Assembly: GCF_003443675.1 (NCBI RefSeq)
Contig: NZ_CP031963.1
Coordinates: 2,255,501-2,319,500 of the forward strand
Source: Aquimarina sp. BL5
GTDB lineage: Bacteria; Bacteroidota; Bacteroidia; Flavobacteriales; Flavobacteriaceae
DNA length: 64,000 nucleotides
Reading direction: 5' to 3'
Position numbers and translations under genes: made by a program. The notes under the pieces are model-generated. The model did no database searches and was not told where the DNA came from. It was given only the letters and a program-made list of their open reading frames with translations. Positions 33,961-42,923 of this stretch are shown here, piece after piece. Every line of letters starts with the position of its first letter. Positions within the stretch are counted from its first letter, which is position 1.

Positions 33961-35241
33961 TTAATTAAACTCAGAAGTAAACTCCTCTACAATAAGACCA
34001 TCTTCTAAGGTTTTTATGATTCCTAAAGCTGCACGCTCTCCGGATATCATTGCTGCGTTTAGCGAACCATTAAGCAATTGATCGCCGGCTAAAAATATCG
34101 TATTTGTTAATTTAGTTTCTGTAGCCGAAATTTCATATTGTAAATTTTCAAGCTTAGGAAGTGCATTTTTGATATGATAATGCTTCATAAATTTACACCC
34201 AGAAATACCACAAAACTGATCCAAATCTTCCATTACTTTTTGTTTTAATTCTTTCCCATTCAGTTGGTGGTTTTTAACAACAGTAACTGATAAAAGTTCT
34301 TTTCTGGCATTTGCAGATGTTTTTAAACTCGTATGGTAAAAAATATTATTTATCAAAGCATCATTATCTACGATAAGACCAATGAGCGGTTTCTTAATTA
34401 CTCGATCATTGACTTCAAAATATAGGGTATCACAGGATCTCCATTCCGTCTCTTGATTATTAAGATTGGTAATAAGCTGGTGAGCTTGCGCGGCAACTAT
34501 CGTAAAATTACTTTTTAGTTCTTCTCCATTATCTAAGAATACACTGCCATCAACAACTTGTTTTACAGAAGTGTTATACAAGAATTTTGTTTTCTCTAAT
34601 TTTGAAACTAATTGAGTTATAATTCCCTCAATACCGTCTTTTGGTAATGCCGCGAACCCTTCACCAAACATTTTGTATACAAACTGGAACATACGGCTAG
34701 AGGTCTCCAGATTAGGTTCTAAGAAAATTCCACTAAAAAAAGGTCTAAAAAAATTATTAATCATTTCTTCAGAAAAACCATAATTCTGTAAATACGTTAA
34801 TGTGCTAATCTCATCATCTTTGAAAATATCTGTGATGGACTTTTTCTTCAACATCATATTTAGCCGTAACACTTTTATTTTATCTGAAAACTTACCAATA
34901 TTTGACAATAACGTAGGAATCAGAAGTGATGGATTACGCATTGGGTCACCAAGAGTTTTCTCCTTTCCATTAATAAAAATAGAGGCTCCAGATAAAAACT
35001 TTTGAAGTGATAACTTCTCAAAGTCCAGATATTTCTGAGCTGCTGGATATGCAGTTAGTAATACCTGAAAACCATAATCTAATTGATATCCTTCTACCAT
35101 ATCTGTCTTAACACGACCACCAGCACGGTCCGTAGCTTCTATAATTACAGGAGAATATCCGTAGTTTTCTAGTACCTGGGCTGCAATTAATCCACTTACT
35201 CCAGCACCAATAATATGGATTTTATATCCTTCTTTTTTCAT
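33961..35241 (-). CDS. FAD-dependent amine oxidase/protoporphyrinogen oxidase-like
   Basis: A 426-aa flavoprotein. The N-terminal dinucleotide motif IHIIGAGVSGLIAAQVL is followed by the acidic end and GGRV (ATDRAGGRVK), the amine-oxidase family signature. The C-terminal FAD motif is FLAGDQLLNGSLNAAMISGERAA. The DYGFQVLLTAYP-like segment is shared with HemG/phytoene desaturase relatives, but the substrate is unknown. Alone on its strand. Confidence 0.85.
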   Translation of the reverse strand: MKKEGYKIHIIGAGVSGLIAAQVLENYGYSPVIIEATDRAGGRVKTDMVEGYQLDYGFQVLLTAYPAAQKYLDFEKLSLQKFLSGASIFINGKEKTLGDPMRNPSLLIPTLLSNIGKFSDKIKVLRLNMMLKKKSITDIFKDDEISTLTYLQNYGFSEEMINNFFRPFFSGIFLEPNLETSSRMFQFVYKMFGEGFAALPKDGIEGIITQLVSKLEKTKFLYNTSVKQVVDGSVFLDNGEELKSNFTIVAAQAHQLITNLNNQETEWRSCDTLYFEVNDRVIKKPLIGLIVDNDALINNIFYHTSLKTSANARKELLSVTVVKNHQLNGKELKQKVMEDLDQFCGISGCKFMKHYHIKNALPKLENLQYEISATETKLTNTIFLAGDQLLNGSLNAAMISGERAALGIIKTLEDGLIVEEFTSEFN

Positions 35242-35782
35242 ACACTATGCGTTTCGATATCTATAATAAAATTATTCTGCCTGCTATATAGTCTTAAAGG
35301 TCTAAAGGGTTTCAAATTACTATGAATAGTATTTTTCTAATTTTTGTTTAGTTTTAAAATGAAGGCGTCAAACGTTTCACAAAAAACGTAGTAAATACCT
35401 CATAAAAGACTATTGGGTCTATAAATTTCATACCTTGTATAAAATTTGATTGAAAACAATTAAAAACTTTTAGAGCACATATTTTATGGACTTTATTAGT
35501 TATTTTACAGTATAATCCCCAGAGAATGACTATAATCAATAGATAAACAAAATTTATTATGGCAAGTCAGTCCGTATAGTCCGGAATTTACAACTGTGCC
35601 TTTGGGGATTTTTATTTTCTTAGTTAAAATACTATCATAATTTCTACTAAAAACCTGTCTTTCCGAAAAGAAGGATACCAAACGAATAGGCGATTCGTAT
35701 TACCGTTGTTACTATTCTTCAAAGATCTGAAGCTTTTGGTTTCAGAAATAATCAATCAATTCGAAAGAATATTTTTTGATTA
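35242..35782. other. Intergenic region
   Basis: About 540 bases with only a weak 61-codon ORF on the minus strand (not accepted). Apart from the paired small membrane genes that begin at 35783, I see no RNA gene or clear repeat. Confidence 0.5.
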
Positions 35783-35890
35783 CTAATCATTCTTTTGATT
35801 ATAATTCTTATTGTAAGAACGTATTACAAAAACAATCCAAACCAAAAAAATAGTAGTAACTATTATAGAATATAAAATTACCGGATCCAT
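35783..35890 (-). CDS. Predicted 35-aa single-helix membrane protein
   Basis: It begins MDPVILYSIIVTT, with one helix (about residues 4-25) and a polar Asn/Lys-rich tail. Its ATG shares one base with the stop of the 62-aa gene (TAATG), a strong sign of translational coupling. Confidence 0.55.
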   Translation of the reverse strand: MDPVILYSIIVTTIFLVWIVFVIRSYNKNYNQKND

Positions 35891-36078
35891 TATAAGTTGT
35901 TTTTAAAGTAATTAAGGAAACCCAAAATTGTAGGCGCCCATAAACCTATAAAAATGGCTTCAAGGTGCCTTCCCCTAATAAAGGAGTAATGTGATAAACA
36001 AATAACACCAATAACTGTTAGTAGCATAATGACATTCATTAGACCAACTTTCTTTATAAAGTTTTTAATCATGTTCAA
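35890..36078 (-). CDS. Small two-helix membrane protein, 62 aa
   Basis: Two helices (about residues 12-30 and 38-55) and basic ends (KNFIKKVG at the start, NYFKNNL at the end). Coupled by TAATG overlap to the 35-aa membrane ORF. Family unknown. Confidence 0.55.
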   Translation of the reverse strand: MNMIKNFIKKVGLMNVIMLLTVIGVICLSHYSFIRGRHLEAIFIGLWAPTILGFLNYFKNNL

Positions 36079-36243
36079 GATAGTGAATTTAATTTTGCTT
36101 GATTTTTAGTTTTGTTTAAACTATTGTTAAAAACATTAAACAAATATACAACATGCTTTAACTTTACAAAAATTTAAAACCGAAAATAACTCGGAACATT
36201 TTTTCATTACAATATATAATGATGTACAAAATATAAATAAGAT

Positions 36244-36681
36244 ATGAATGACAAGGTAGAAGATTCCTTAAATAGAAAAGTAGCCATTACCAGAAGAGAA
36301 CATTTTAATGCCGCCCATAGATTACATAATCCTGATTGGACTGAAGAAAAAAATAAAAAAGTTTTTGGCAAATGTAATAACCCTAATTACCACGGTCATA
36401 ATTATGAGCTTGAAGTTAAAGTTATTGGTTATGTCCAACCAGAAACCGGATATGTTATAGATACAAAGATCCTATCTGATGTAATTAAAGATCAAATAAC
36501 CGGTCGTTTTGATCATAAAAACCTAAATCTGGATGTAGCGGAATTTAAAAATTTAAACCCTACCGCAGAAAATATAGCAATGGTAACCTATGATATCTTA
36601 AGAGAACATTTGGATCAAAAACTAGAGCTAAAAATAAAGCTTTATGAAACACCAAGAAATTATGTTGAATTCCCACTATAA
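36244..36681 (+). CDS. 6-carboxytetrahydropterin synthase / PTPS family protein
   Basis: 145 aa. FNAAHRLHNPDW and YHGHNYELEV carry the zinc His, GKCNNPNYHGH carries the catalytic Cys, and GRFDHKNLN carries the family Asp-His. These are the QueD/6-pyruvoyl-tetrahydropterin synthase hallmarks. It uses 7,8-dihydroneopterin triphosphate, the product of GTP cyclohydrolase I, for queuosine or pterin synthesis. No queC/E/F neighbours, so the branch is open. Confidence 0.88.
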   Translation: MNDKVEDSLNRKVAITRREHFNAAHRLHNPDWTEEKNKKVFGKCNNPNYHGHNYELEVKVIGYVQPETGYVIDTKILSDVIKDQITGRFDHKNLNLDVAEFKNLNPTAENIAMVTYDILREHLDQKLELKIKLYETPRNYVEFPL

Positions 36682-36736
36682 ATAATAATCGCAAGTTAAT
36701 ATGGATTATGATATAGTATTAATTAAACTTTAGCTC

Positions 36737-37273
36737 ATGAAAATGATTAATAAAATTAAGACAGCACCAAAAAAATCCGACAGTACAACAATCAAATCGG
36801 CTGAATCTATTTACGATATCAAAATCAACAGTATAGAGGGGAAAGATATTGACTTAGAAAGCTTTAAAGGAAAAAAGATATTGTTTGTTAATGTAGCTTC
36901 TAAATGCGGTTTTACTGGTCAATACAAGGATTTACAAAAACTATATAATATCTACCAAGATAGTCTTATGATCATTGGATCCCCTTGTAATCAATTTGGT
37001 AAACAAGAACCAGGAAGCACCTCTGAAATTCAATCTTTTTGTGAACGTAATTACGGTGTAACATTCTTAATAACTGAAAAGATTGATGTTAAAGGAAATA
37101 GTCAACATCCACTATATGATTGGCTAACTAGTAAACAAAAAAACGGTAAGAAAAATTCAAGTGTAAAGTGGAATTTTCAAAAATACTTGATTGACGAACA
37201 AGGTCAACTTATTGATTATTATTTTTCGACAACTAGCCCGATGAGTTTAAAAATAAAAAAGCATCTCAACTAA
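36737..37273 (+). CDS. Glutathione peroxidase family protein (Cys type)
   Basis: 178 aa. The peroxidatic Cys57 is in NVASKCGFTGQYKDLQ, Gln is in CNQFGKQEPG and Trp-Asn in KWNFQKYLID: the Cys-Gln-Trp-Asn tetrad. Bacterial members mostly use thioredoxin rather than glutathione. It carries a ~28-residue basic N-terminal extension without a clear cleavage site, so the location is uncertain. Confidence 0.9.
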   Translation: MKMINKIKTAPKKSDSTTIKSAESIYDIKINSIEGKDIDLESFKGKKILFVNVASKCGFTGQYKDLQKLYNIYQDSLMIIGSPCNQFGKQEPGSTSEIQSFCERNYGVTFLITEKIDVKGNSQHPLYDWLTSKQKNGKKNSSVKWNFQKYLIDEQGQLIDYYFSTTSPMSLKIKKHLN

Positions 37274-37380
37274 ATATTTTTCACTTTGTCACAGCCCTAA
37301 GTATCTTATTATTACTATTAGTAATGCTATAATTGTTTTTGTTTTCATATACTTTACCTTATAAATTACACTTTGCGTAT

Positions 37381-37432
37381 AGTAACCCGTTGTGCATTTT
37401 GATTTTTTTATTCAAAATGCACAATAGGTTAT
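37381..37432. terminator. Long hairpin between convergent genes
   Basis: A perfect 13-bp stem TTGTGCATTTTGA (37390-37402) with TCAAAATGCACAA (37412-37424), extended by TAACC/GGTTA. The loop contains T7 but there is no T-run after it, so termination in either direction is only likely. Confidence 0.55.
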
Positions 37433-37449
37433 AGTACTTGCTTTGTTTA

Positions 37450-37779
37450 TTAAACGTGACTTTTATTTTCGTGATCTTGACTTCTAAGCGATAAAGCAAA
37501 TTGCATGAGATCAAGATCAGCGTGTACCCCGTAATTACTACTTAGACAACCTTTTACTCCATCAAAACAAGCAATTAAGAACAAAATGGAAGCATCACTA
37601 GGATCACTTAATCCTTCATGTCTACAATATTCTATCAAAACACAATCGCGTTTACCATACCCTTTATTTGTTTTACGATCATATATCATATCGTCTTTGA
37701 ACAAAAAATCTACTGTAAATCCCTGTTTCTTTACATTCTGGATATCTTCCAGAAGTGTTTTGTGTGATAATAATATCAT
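37450..37779 (-). CDS. Small Bacteroidota family annotated as phosphoribosylpyrophosphate synthetase-like, 109 aa
   Basis: The sequence LLEDIQNVKKQGFTVDF ... EGLSDPSDASILFLIACFDGVKGCLSSNYGVHAD matches the ~100-aa family often labelled phosphoribosylpyrophosphate synthetase, although it lacks every Prs catalytic motif; the label is almost certainly not a function. Soluble. Confidence 0.72.
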   Translation of the reverse strand: MILLSHKTLLEDIQNVKKQGFTVDFLFKDDMIYDRKTNKGYGKRDCVLIEYCRHEGLSDPSDASILFLIACFDGVKGCLSSNYGVHADLDLMQFALSLRSQDHENKSHV

Positions 37780-37920
37780 AGTATTTTGTTTTTTAATTAA
37801 TGTTTATAAATTCTAAGTAGTAATTAGGTATTGTTTTAACACCCATTTTATACTTGAGTTAAATCAAAATTTTCGTGACATAGAACGGGTATTAAAGATT
37901 GAGGCAACTGAATTATTTAA

Positions 37921-38712
37921 CTATCTAAAGATGATTGAAGCACAGGTTTCGGCATTTATTTTTTGAATAAGTAATTGGACCATTTGTTTTGGAGTTTTTA
38001 CAACTCCTAATTCTTCCTTATTCAAAATCAATTTATTACTATTGTTTTCCCAAACAAAGATTTTCCCGCCGGATTTTACGATCCTATTTTCTTCATTGGA
38101 TGTTATTCGAAAAGCTTCAAATTTATGATCATATTTAACACCTGCAGGGTAATATAACTCTGTCACAAATTGGGTGCTACCTTTCTCAAAAATATGGCAA
38201 ACACAATCTCCAATATCTTTTAATTCAGAAACCCGAACCATATTATTCTGAATAATTTTCCACTGTCCTTTTTGTTGTACAGCCACAATATTCATAAGAA
38301 TAGTACCTTTTTCTGCAATTTTATCATCTATAATAGACTCAAAATCCAGTAATACAGAAACGGTTCCCGAAGTTTCTTTTTGGGTACTATATAAAATTTT
38401 GTTCAGCTTTATCTTAAGACTGTAATTACCATCCTGAATGATATCATTAAGTTGAAATCTAATGTTCTCTTTTGTGTAGTTTTTCTTAACGATCGCTCCG
38501 GACAGTTTTACATAGGTTGTGTTCCCAGAATACTGTTCGCTATATAGTTCTAATACCTTGGTAACCGAATTGTCTTTCTCTATAGAATTCATGAGCTTTA
38601 TATAAGATTCTAAGATTTCGATAACAGGATCGACATTTTCTATTTTATTCGCAGATGCGGTTGTACATAACAAAGAGAGTATACAACATAGTAGGATATA
38701 GTACTTTTTCAT
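37921..38712 (-). CDS. Secreted hypothetical protein, 263 aa
   Basis: Signal peptide, residues 1 to about 21 (ending TTASA). The body has an NTF2-like or beta-rich look (about 28-155), with GQWKIIQNNMVRV, and a C-terminal domain with Cys in IGDCVCHIF. Not recognised beyond that. A short gap separates it from YitT on the same strand. Confidence 0.6.
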   Translation of the reverse strand: MKKYYILLCCILSLLCTTASANKIENVDPVIEILESYIKLMNSIEKDNSVTKVLELYSEQYSGNTTYVKLSGAIVKKNYTKENIRFQLNDIIQDGNYSLKIKLNKILYSTQKETSGTVSVLLDFESIIDDKIAEKGTILMNIVAVQQKGQWKIIQNNMVRVSELKDIGDCVCHIFEKGSTQFVTELYYPAGVKYDHKFEAFRITSNEENRIVKSGGKIFVWENNSNKLILNKEELGVVKTPKQMVQLLIQKINAETCASIIFR

Positions 38713-38743
38713 AATATCAACCTTTTAAAATTTCAAAATATAT

Positions 38744-39631
38744 TTATTTCTTTTTAGAAAGATACCTTCTTAAAATGCCTCCTTTTATATGATTCACATC
38801 ATATTCGATTACAAAAGCATTAGGATCGATCTGATCAATAATTTTATTTACTTTGCCAATTTCAATTCGATTTATAATAGTGTGAATTACTTCAAAGTTT
38901 TCAGTCTTTCCTTGATTTCCATATCCATGAACTCCATTAAACACAGTCATCCCAGACCCTAATTTGGTTGTAATTGCTTCTCTAATCTGATCATATCTTT
39001 TTGATACAATCATTAATCCAATAAAATTCTCAAATCCTTCTATTGTGAGGTCTGTTATTTTTGCAGTTACTAAAAACGCTAGAATAGAATACATAGCAGT
39101 TTCCTTAGAAATAATGATTGCCGTAATAGCAAAGAGTATAAAATTAAAAACTAAGGTTACTTTTCCAATACTTATTCCAAAATGCCTATTGAGATATATT
39201 CCTAAAATTTCAGATCCATCTAAAACAGCACCATTTTTTATGGTAATACCTATCCCTAAGCCTAGTAAAAGCCCTCCGAAAATTGAAGTCAATAGTTTAT
39301 CACTAGTAACTACTTCAAAATTTTCGAAATGCAGAAAAACTGCAAAACTGATAATACTAACCAAAGATTTAAAAACCATATATCTAGAGATGGTGAAATA
39401 CGCCAAAATCAAAAACGGAATGCTAAGAACTATTAATACAATTGATATATTAATATTAAACAGACTGTTTAATAAAATTGCAATTCCTGTGACACCACCA
39501 TCTAAAAATCCATTGGGTAGCAAAAAAGCTTTTAGACCAATGCTCGCTAACAATACTCCCAAAGCAATTTGTATGTACTCATAAGCACCTCTTATCATCT
39601 GGTTTTTATATATCGAGGTATATTGGGTCAT
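38744..39631 (-). CDS. YitT family membrane protein (DUF161 + DUF2179)
   Basis: 295 aa. Five membrane helices in the first ~205 residues (LGVLLASIGLKAFLLPNGFLDGGVTGIAILLN is the DUF161 start). A cytoplasmic DUF2179 domain fills the C-terminus with GMTVFNGVHGYGNQGKTENFEVIHT. Widespread; function not settled. Confidence 0.92.
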   Translation of the reverse strand: MTQYTSIYKNQMIRGAYEYIQIALGVLLASIGLKAFLLPNGFLDGGVTGIAILLNSLFNINISIVLIVLSIPFLILAYFTISRYMVFKSLVSIISFAVFLHFENFEVVTSDKLLTSIFGGLLLGLGIGITIKNGAVLDGSEILGIYLNRHFGISIGKVTLVFNFILFAITAIIISKETAMYSILAFLVTAKITDLTIEGFENFIGLMIVSKRYDQIREAITTKLGSGMTVFNGVHGYGNQGKTENFEVIHTIINRIEIGKVNKIIDQIDPNAFVIEYDVNHIKGGILRRYLSKKK

Positions 39632-39709
39632 ATCGATTTCTATTTAATAAGACGTAGGAATGTAATCCGCAACAGTAAGAAACTATTGCGGATCCATATG
39701 TACGATTGG

Positions 39710-40546
39710 TTAAGATTTATAATAAGGCATCTCAGAATTTTCTGCTCTTAAAATTGAGGATAATTCTTCTATTGGTATTTCCAAAAAATAATTTCCTGCA
39801 TACGTAGGACATACAGTACAATCATCAAAATAGAATTTTATATGATTGGCATCGACAACAAAATTGTTCTTGAAAACTTCAAAGGTATCTTTAGTAAACT
39901 CCCAGCAATCATTAAAAGAGTCTTGACCAGCAATACGTGCTTGTAACTCTTGGTTTAGTTTAAACAATAAGAATTTCTCACTATTATCCTCAAACAAATC
40001 ATCGTATGTAATAAACGTCCCTGTTTTTATATTATAATTCAGCCCTTTGAACATAAAAGAATTATGGCGATCGTGATCGTAATAATTAGTTTTGTATAAT
40101 AGAACACTTAAGAACTGATTATTTTTAGTATATACCTTATAATCCAGATTTCTTCTCTTCCTTTCGGCATCTTTGAATAAAGGATCACAGGATAAATATT
40201 CATTATCAAGTACTTGCTGAATTGATGTTTCTGTCTTTAAATAATTCCTCTCTATGTAGGAATTGAAACTGTTAAACAAAGGGTTGAACTCTTCATCTAA
40301 ATGAGGATATTTATAATCGAGAATTAAGGAATTTTCCTTTTTGTAAAAGCTTTTAGTGCTAACAAAATCGTTAAGTAAAGCCTTTTGATTTTTATTTACC
40401 CAATAATTTGATTTCTCTTTAGATAAATTATGAGACATTAAGCTCGTTTTACCATCTTGTTCTATCAATTTATGATTCGAACCATCCGTGATAGTGTTAC
40501 AAGAGATAAATATTGTAACGAAGGAAATATAAATTAGATTTTTCAT
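39710..40546 (-). CDS. DUF3298/RsiV-like lipoprotein
   Basis: 278 aa. The lipobox FISC gives Cys near residue 16. The C-terminal half carries the DUF3298 pattern (GLNYNIKTGTFITYDDLFED then a helix and HIKFYFDDCTVCPTYAGNYFLEIPIEEL). Homologous domains occur in RsiV-like anti-sigma factors that bind lysozyme; this protein has no sigma-binding part. The Cys pair in DDCTVC is unusual. Confidence 0.7.
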   Translation of the reverse strand: MKNLIYISFVTIFISCNTITDGSNHKLIEQDGKTSLMSHNLSKEKSNYWVNKNQKALLNDFVSTKSFYKKENSLILDYKYPHLDEEFNPLFNSFNSYIERNYLKTETSIQQVLDNEYLSCDPLFKDAERKRRNLDYKVYTKNNQFLSVLLYKTNYYDHDRHNSFMFKGLNYNIKTGTFITYDDLFEDNSEKFLLFKLNQELQARIAGQDSFNDCWEFTKDTFEVFKNNFVVDANHIKFYFDDCTVCPTYAGNYFLEIPIEELSSILRAENSEMPYYKS

Positions 40547-41003
40547 CTTTTAAGGTGATTTAGTATCATTAGTATTTGATACAAATCTCCACAAATAGTT
40601 TCATATATTTTTATTTATATTTATAATAATTTGTATAAAATAATTTTATAAAAACAATTTTAAAATGATGTGAATAAGCAAATACAGGAATTAAGTAATT
40701 TCGAAAATATGAGCTGTTAAAAAATGCTAATCGAAAATAAGTAATCGGCGTGAAAAAATGATTCACTCCCCAAAGAACAACAGTCTACCTTTATCTTAAA
40801 ACCCTAAAAACAAGAAAATTAAATACATTCACGTTATTTTATAATCGCCCGAAGCTTCTTTAAGTAATTATCTTTCCCTCCTTTTCTAAAGAAAAAATGT
40901 AATTACTGAAATGAATATTACATAATTTTTATTTATGTAAATTATTATAAATATAAATAAAAACATATGAAAAAATACATACATCTTTGCAAAAACAAAA
41001 CTA
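40547..41003. other. AT-rich intergenic region
   Basis: 457 bases between divergent genes. A weak -7 (CATCTTTG) lies just before the 41.0 kb gene. No ORF, RNA or strong palindrome was recognised. Confidence 0.5.
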
Positions 41004-41243
41004 ATGAGAGATTTGAATTCAAAGAAAAACCAATCCGAAAAAGTAAAAGTTATTTCGTCAAATAGTAACGAAAAAGTAACATCACTAACAAACTTTAGTC
41101 TAATTACAATCATCGTCCTCTTTTCTACTTTTATTACACTTTCTATAGGAAATAACAACCTTTTCCTAACAGAAATACTACTTTCTGGAGTGATAATATG
41201 TTTACTAAGTCTGCAAAACTTCGCATCTAAAACAAAGAGGTAA
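41004..41243 (+). CDS. Small two-helix membrane protein, 79 aa
   Basis: A polar basic N-terminus (residues 1-28) is followed by two helices (about 30-48 and 53-71). It lies 53 bases before the bicarbonate permease on the same strand. It could be an accessory of the transporter, but there is no SbtB likeness. Confidence 0.5.
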   Translation: MRDLNSKKNQSEKVKVISSNSNEKVTSLTNFSLITIIVLFSTFITLSIGNNNLFLTEILLSGVIICLLSLQNFASKTKR

Positions 41244-41296
41244 ACATCTTAAATTTTTCAGATAAATAGCTATTATAAAATCACAGTAACAACTAT

Positions 41297-42262
41297 ATGG
41301 ATTTACACTTACTTATAGATAACCTGACAAACCCTGCGTTACTTTTTTTCTTCCTAGGAATTATCGCAGTTCAACTTAAAAGTGACCTTAATATTCCCGA
41401 AAATTCCTCAAAATTTATTTCACTTTACCTTTTACTTTCAATTGGTTTTAAGGGTGGCCAAGAGCTTTCGCATAGTACATTTAATGCAGAAATACTATGG
41501 TCATTACTTTTTGGAATATTTCTAGCCATTTTCATTCCTGTGTATACCTATTTTATATTACGAAGAAAATTTAGTCTCGAAAATGCCGGAGCTATTGCAG
41601 CATCTTATGGTTCTGTAAGTGCTGTAACCTTTGTAACCACCATATCTTTTTTAGAAATAGAGAATATTGCTTTTAGCGGTCATATGGTAGCAGTAATGGC
41701 GTTAATGGAGGCACCTTCCATAATGGTGGGGTTACTCTTAGTCACAATCTTCAAAAAAAATAAGAACGAAGATAAGATTCCTATGAAAACGGTAGTACAT
41801 CACGCATTAACCAATGGCAGTGTGCTGCTCATAATAGGTAGTTTGATTGTAGGGTTGTTTGCAAGTGAAGCGCAAGCCGAAGGAATCAAACCTTTTACCA
41901 CAGACATATTCAAAGGATTTTTAGCTGTATTTCTTTTGGATATGGGAATTACTAGTGGTCGTAAACTTTCTGATTTTATTAAAAAGGGATGGTTTGCATT
42001 TCTGTTCGCCATTATCATACCTGTCATAAACGGTTGTGTTGTTGCGGTAGTAAGTGGTCTTTTTAGTTCTGGAGAAGGAAATAGATTGTTATTTGCTATA
42101 CTCGCAGCTAGCGCATCCTATATCGCGGTACCTGCAGCTATGAAATTAGCACTTCCAAAAGCAAACCCTAGTCTTTATATTCCGATGGCTTTGGCAATCA
42201 CTTTTCCCTTTAATATAACATTGGGAATGCCTCTATATCTGTGTATTATCCAGGTTACATAA
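41297..42262 (+). CDS. Sodium-dependent bicarbonate transport family permease (SbtA type)
   Basis: A 321-aa membrane protein with about ten helices. The first block, NLTNPALLFFFLGIIAVQLKSDLNIPE, and LLLSIGFKGGQELS are the SbtA/DUF897 signature, with the second block at GITSGRKLSDF and PAAMKLALPKANPS. SbtA-type carriers import bicarbonate with sodium. No SbtB (PII-like) gene is adjacent; the 103-aa gene that follows is not PII-like. Confidence 0.9.
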   Translation: MDLHLLIDNLTNPALLFFFLGIIAVQLKSDLNIPENSSKFISLYLLLSIGFKGGQELSHSTFNAEILWSLLFGIFLAIFIPVYTYFILRRKFSLENAGAIAASYGSVSAVTFVTTISFLEIENIAFSGHMVAVMALMEAPSIMVGLLLVTIFKKNKNEDKIPMKTVVHHALTNGSVLLIIGSLIVGLFASEAQAEGIKPFTTDIFKGFLAVFLLDMGITSGRKLSDFIKKGWFAFLFAIIIPVINGCVVAVVSGLFSSGEGNRLLFAILAASASYIAVPAAMKLALPKANPSLYIPMALAITFPFNITLGMPLYLCIIQVT

Positions 42263-42359
42263 TAATAATTAATGATTATAATAAATTATATAAATAAAAA
42301 TATATAACATATTAATTCGACCTTTGTATTAATAATAGAAATAAATTTAATAACAAATT

Positions 42360-42671
42360 ATGGAAGCTATAGAAACAGCAACAATGGAAGTAAAAACAGA
42401 TCAAAAAATAAATTTAATTGATGGTCACTTTACAGCATCAGAAGCAGCAGACATTATTAACGCTGTACTTAATGTTAAGATCAACTTTCATAAACTGCAC
42501 CGATTATCAATAACAGAAGGAAATGCTGGTGATGAGTGTGAATATGATAGTGGAAGAATAGATGAATTATTACAAGAACAAATTATTGCGAAAGAATTTT
42601 TTGCTCAGGCAAGACTAAACGGAAAAAAATTAAAAATGAGTAGTATTATTAATATTTCTGTCGAAGACTAG
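42360..42671 (+). CDS. Hypothetical protein, 103 aa
   Basis: An acidic helical protein with a core FTASEAADIINAVLNVKINFHKLHRLSITEGNAGDECEYD, which I remember as a common flavobacterial unknown. No PII-like T-loop or signal peptide. Ends at a strong terminator. Confidence 0.7.
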   Translation: MEAIETATMEVKTDQKINLIDGHFTASEAADIINAVLNVKINFHKLHRLSITEGNAGDECEYDSGRIDELLQEQIIAKEFFAQARLNGKKLKMSSIINISVED

Positions 42672-42740
42672 ACGTTATTATTAGTCTGATAATAGAACAT
42701 TAATACTTTTTGTTCAGTCTAGTTAATAAACTTAATGTAA

Positions 42741-42780
42741 AAGAAGAGAGTTTCTTATTGCAAGGGACTCTCTTCTTTTA
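42741..42780 (+). terminator. Terminator after the 103-aa gene
   Basis: AAGAAGAGAGT (42741-42751) pairs with ACTCTCTTCTT (42767-42777), an 11-bp stem, followed by TTTTA. Confidence 0.85.
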
Positions 42781-42910
42781 TATAATTACTAACTCAACCA
42801 ATAATATCATTCATTTATTCTTTATTTTTTGAAGATACTGAAGTAAGTATTCTGAGTATTATACATTTTAATAACCTAAACAGAAATTATTATATATATT
42901 CCCACATAGT

Positions 42911-42918
42911 TATCTTTG
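42911..42918 (+). promoter_or_regulatory. -7 element directly before the aspartoacylase-like gene
   Basis: TATCTTTG matches TAnnTTTG and ends only five bases before the ATG at 42924, implying a very short leader. Confidence 0.5.
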
Positions 42919-42923
42919 TTTTT

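Noticed and set aside
35354..35539. 61-codon minus-strand ORF
   Set aside because: Cys/Phe-rich composition with no start context, no helix pattern and no coupled neighbour; looks like chance.
37854..37867. TTGAGTTAAATCAA as an Fnr box for the 37.4 kb gene
   Set aside because: One mismatch from TTGAT-N4-ATCAA, but no -7 element at the 29.5-base distance seen in the other ten sites.
39045..39584. 179-codon ORF antisense to the YitT gene
   Set aside because: Its frame mirrors the codon pattern of the real membrane protein on the other strand, whose motifs are unambiguous.
40886..41158. 90-codon minus-strand ORF over the 41.0 kb gene
   Set aside because: Phe/Ile-rich mirror of the small membrane gene, extending over its promoter; no independent support.
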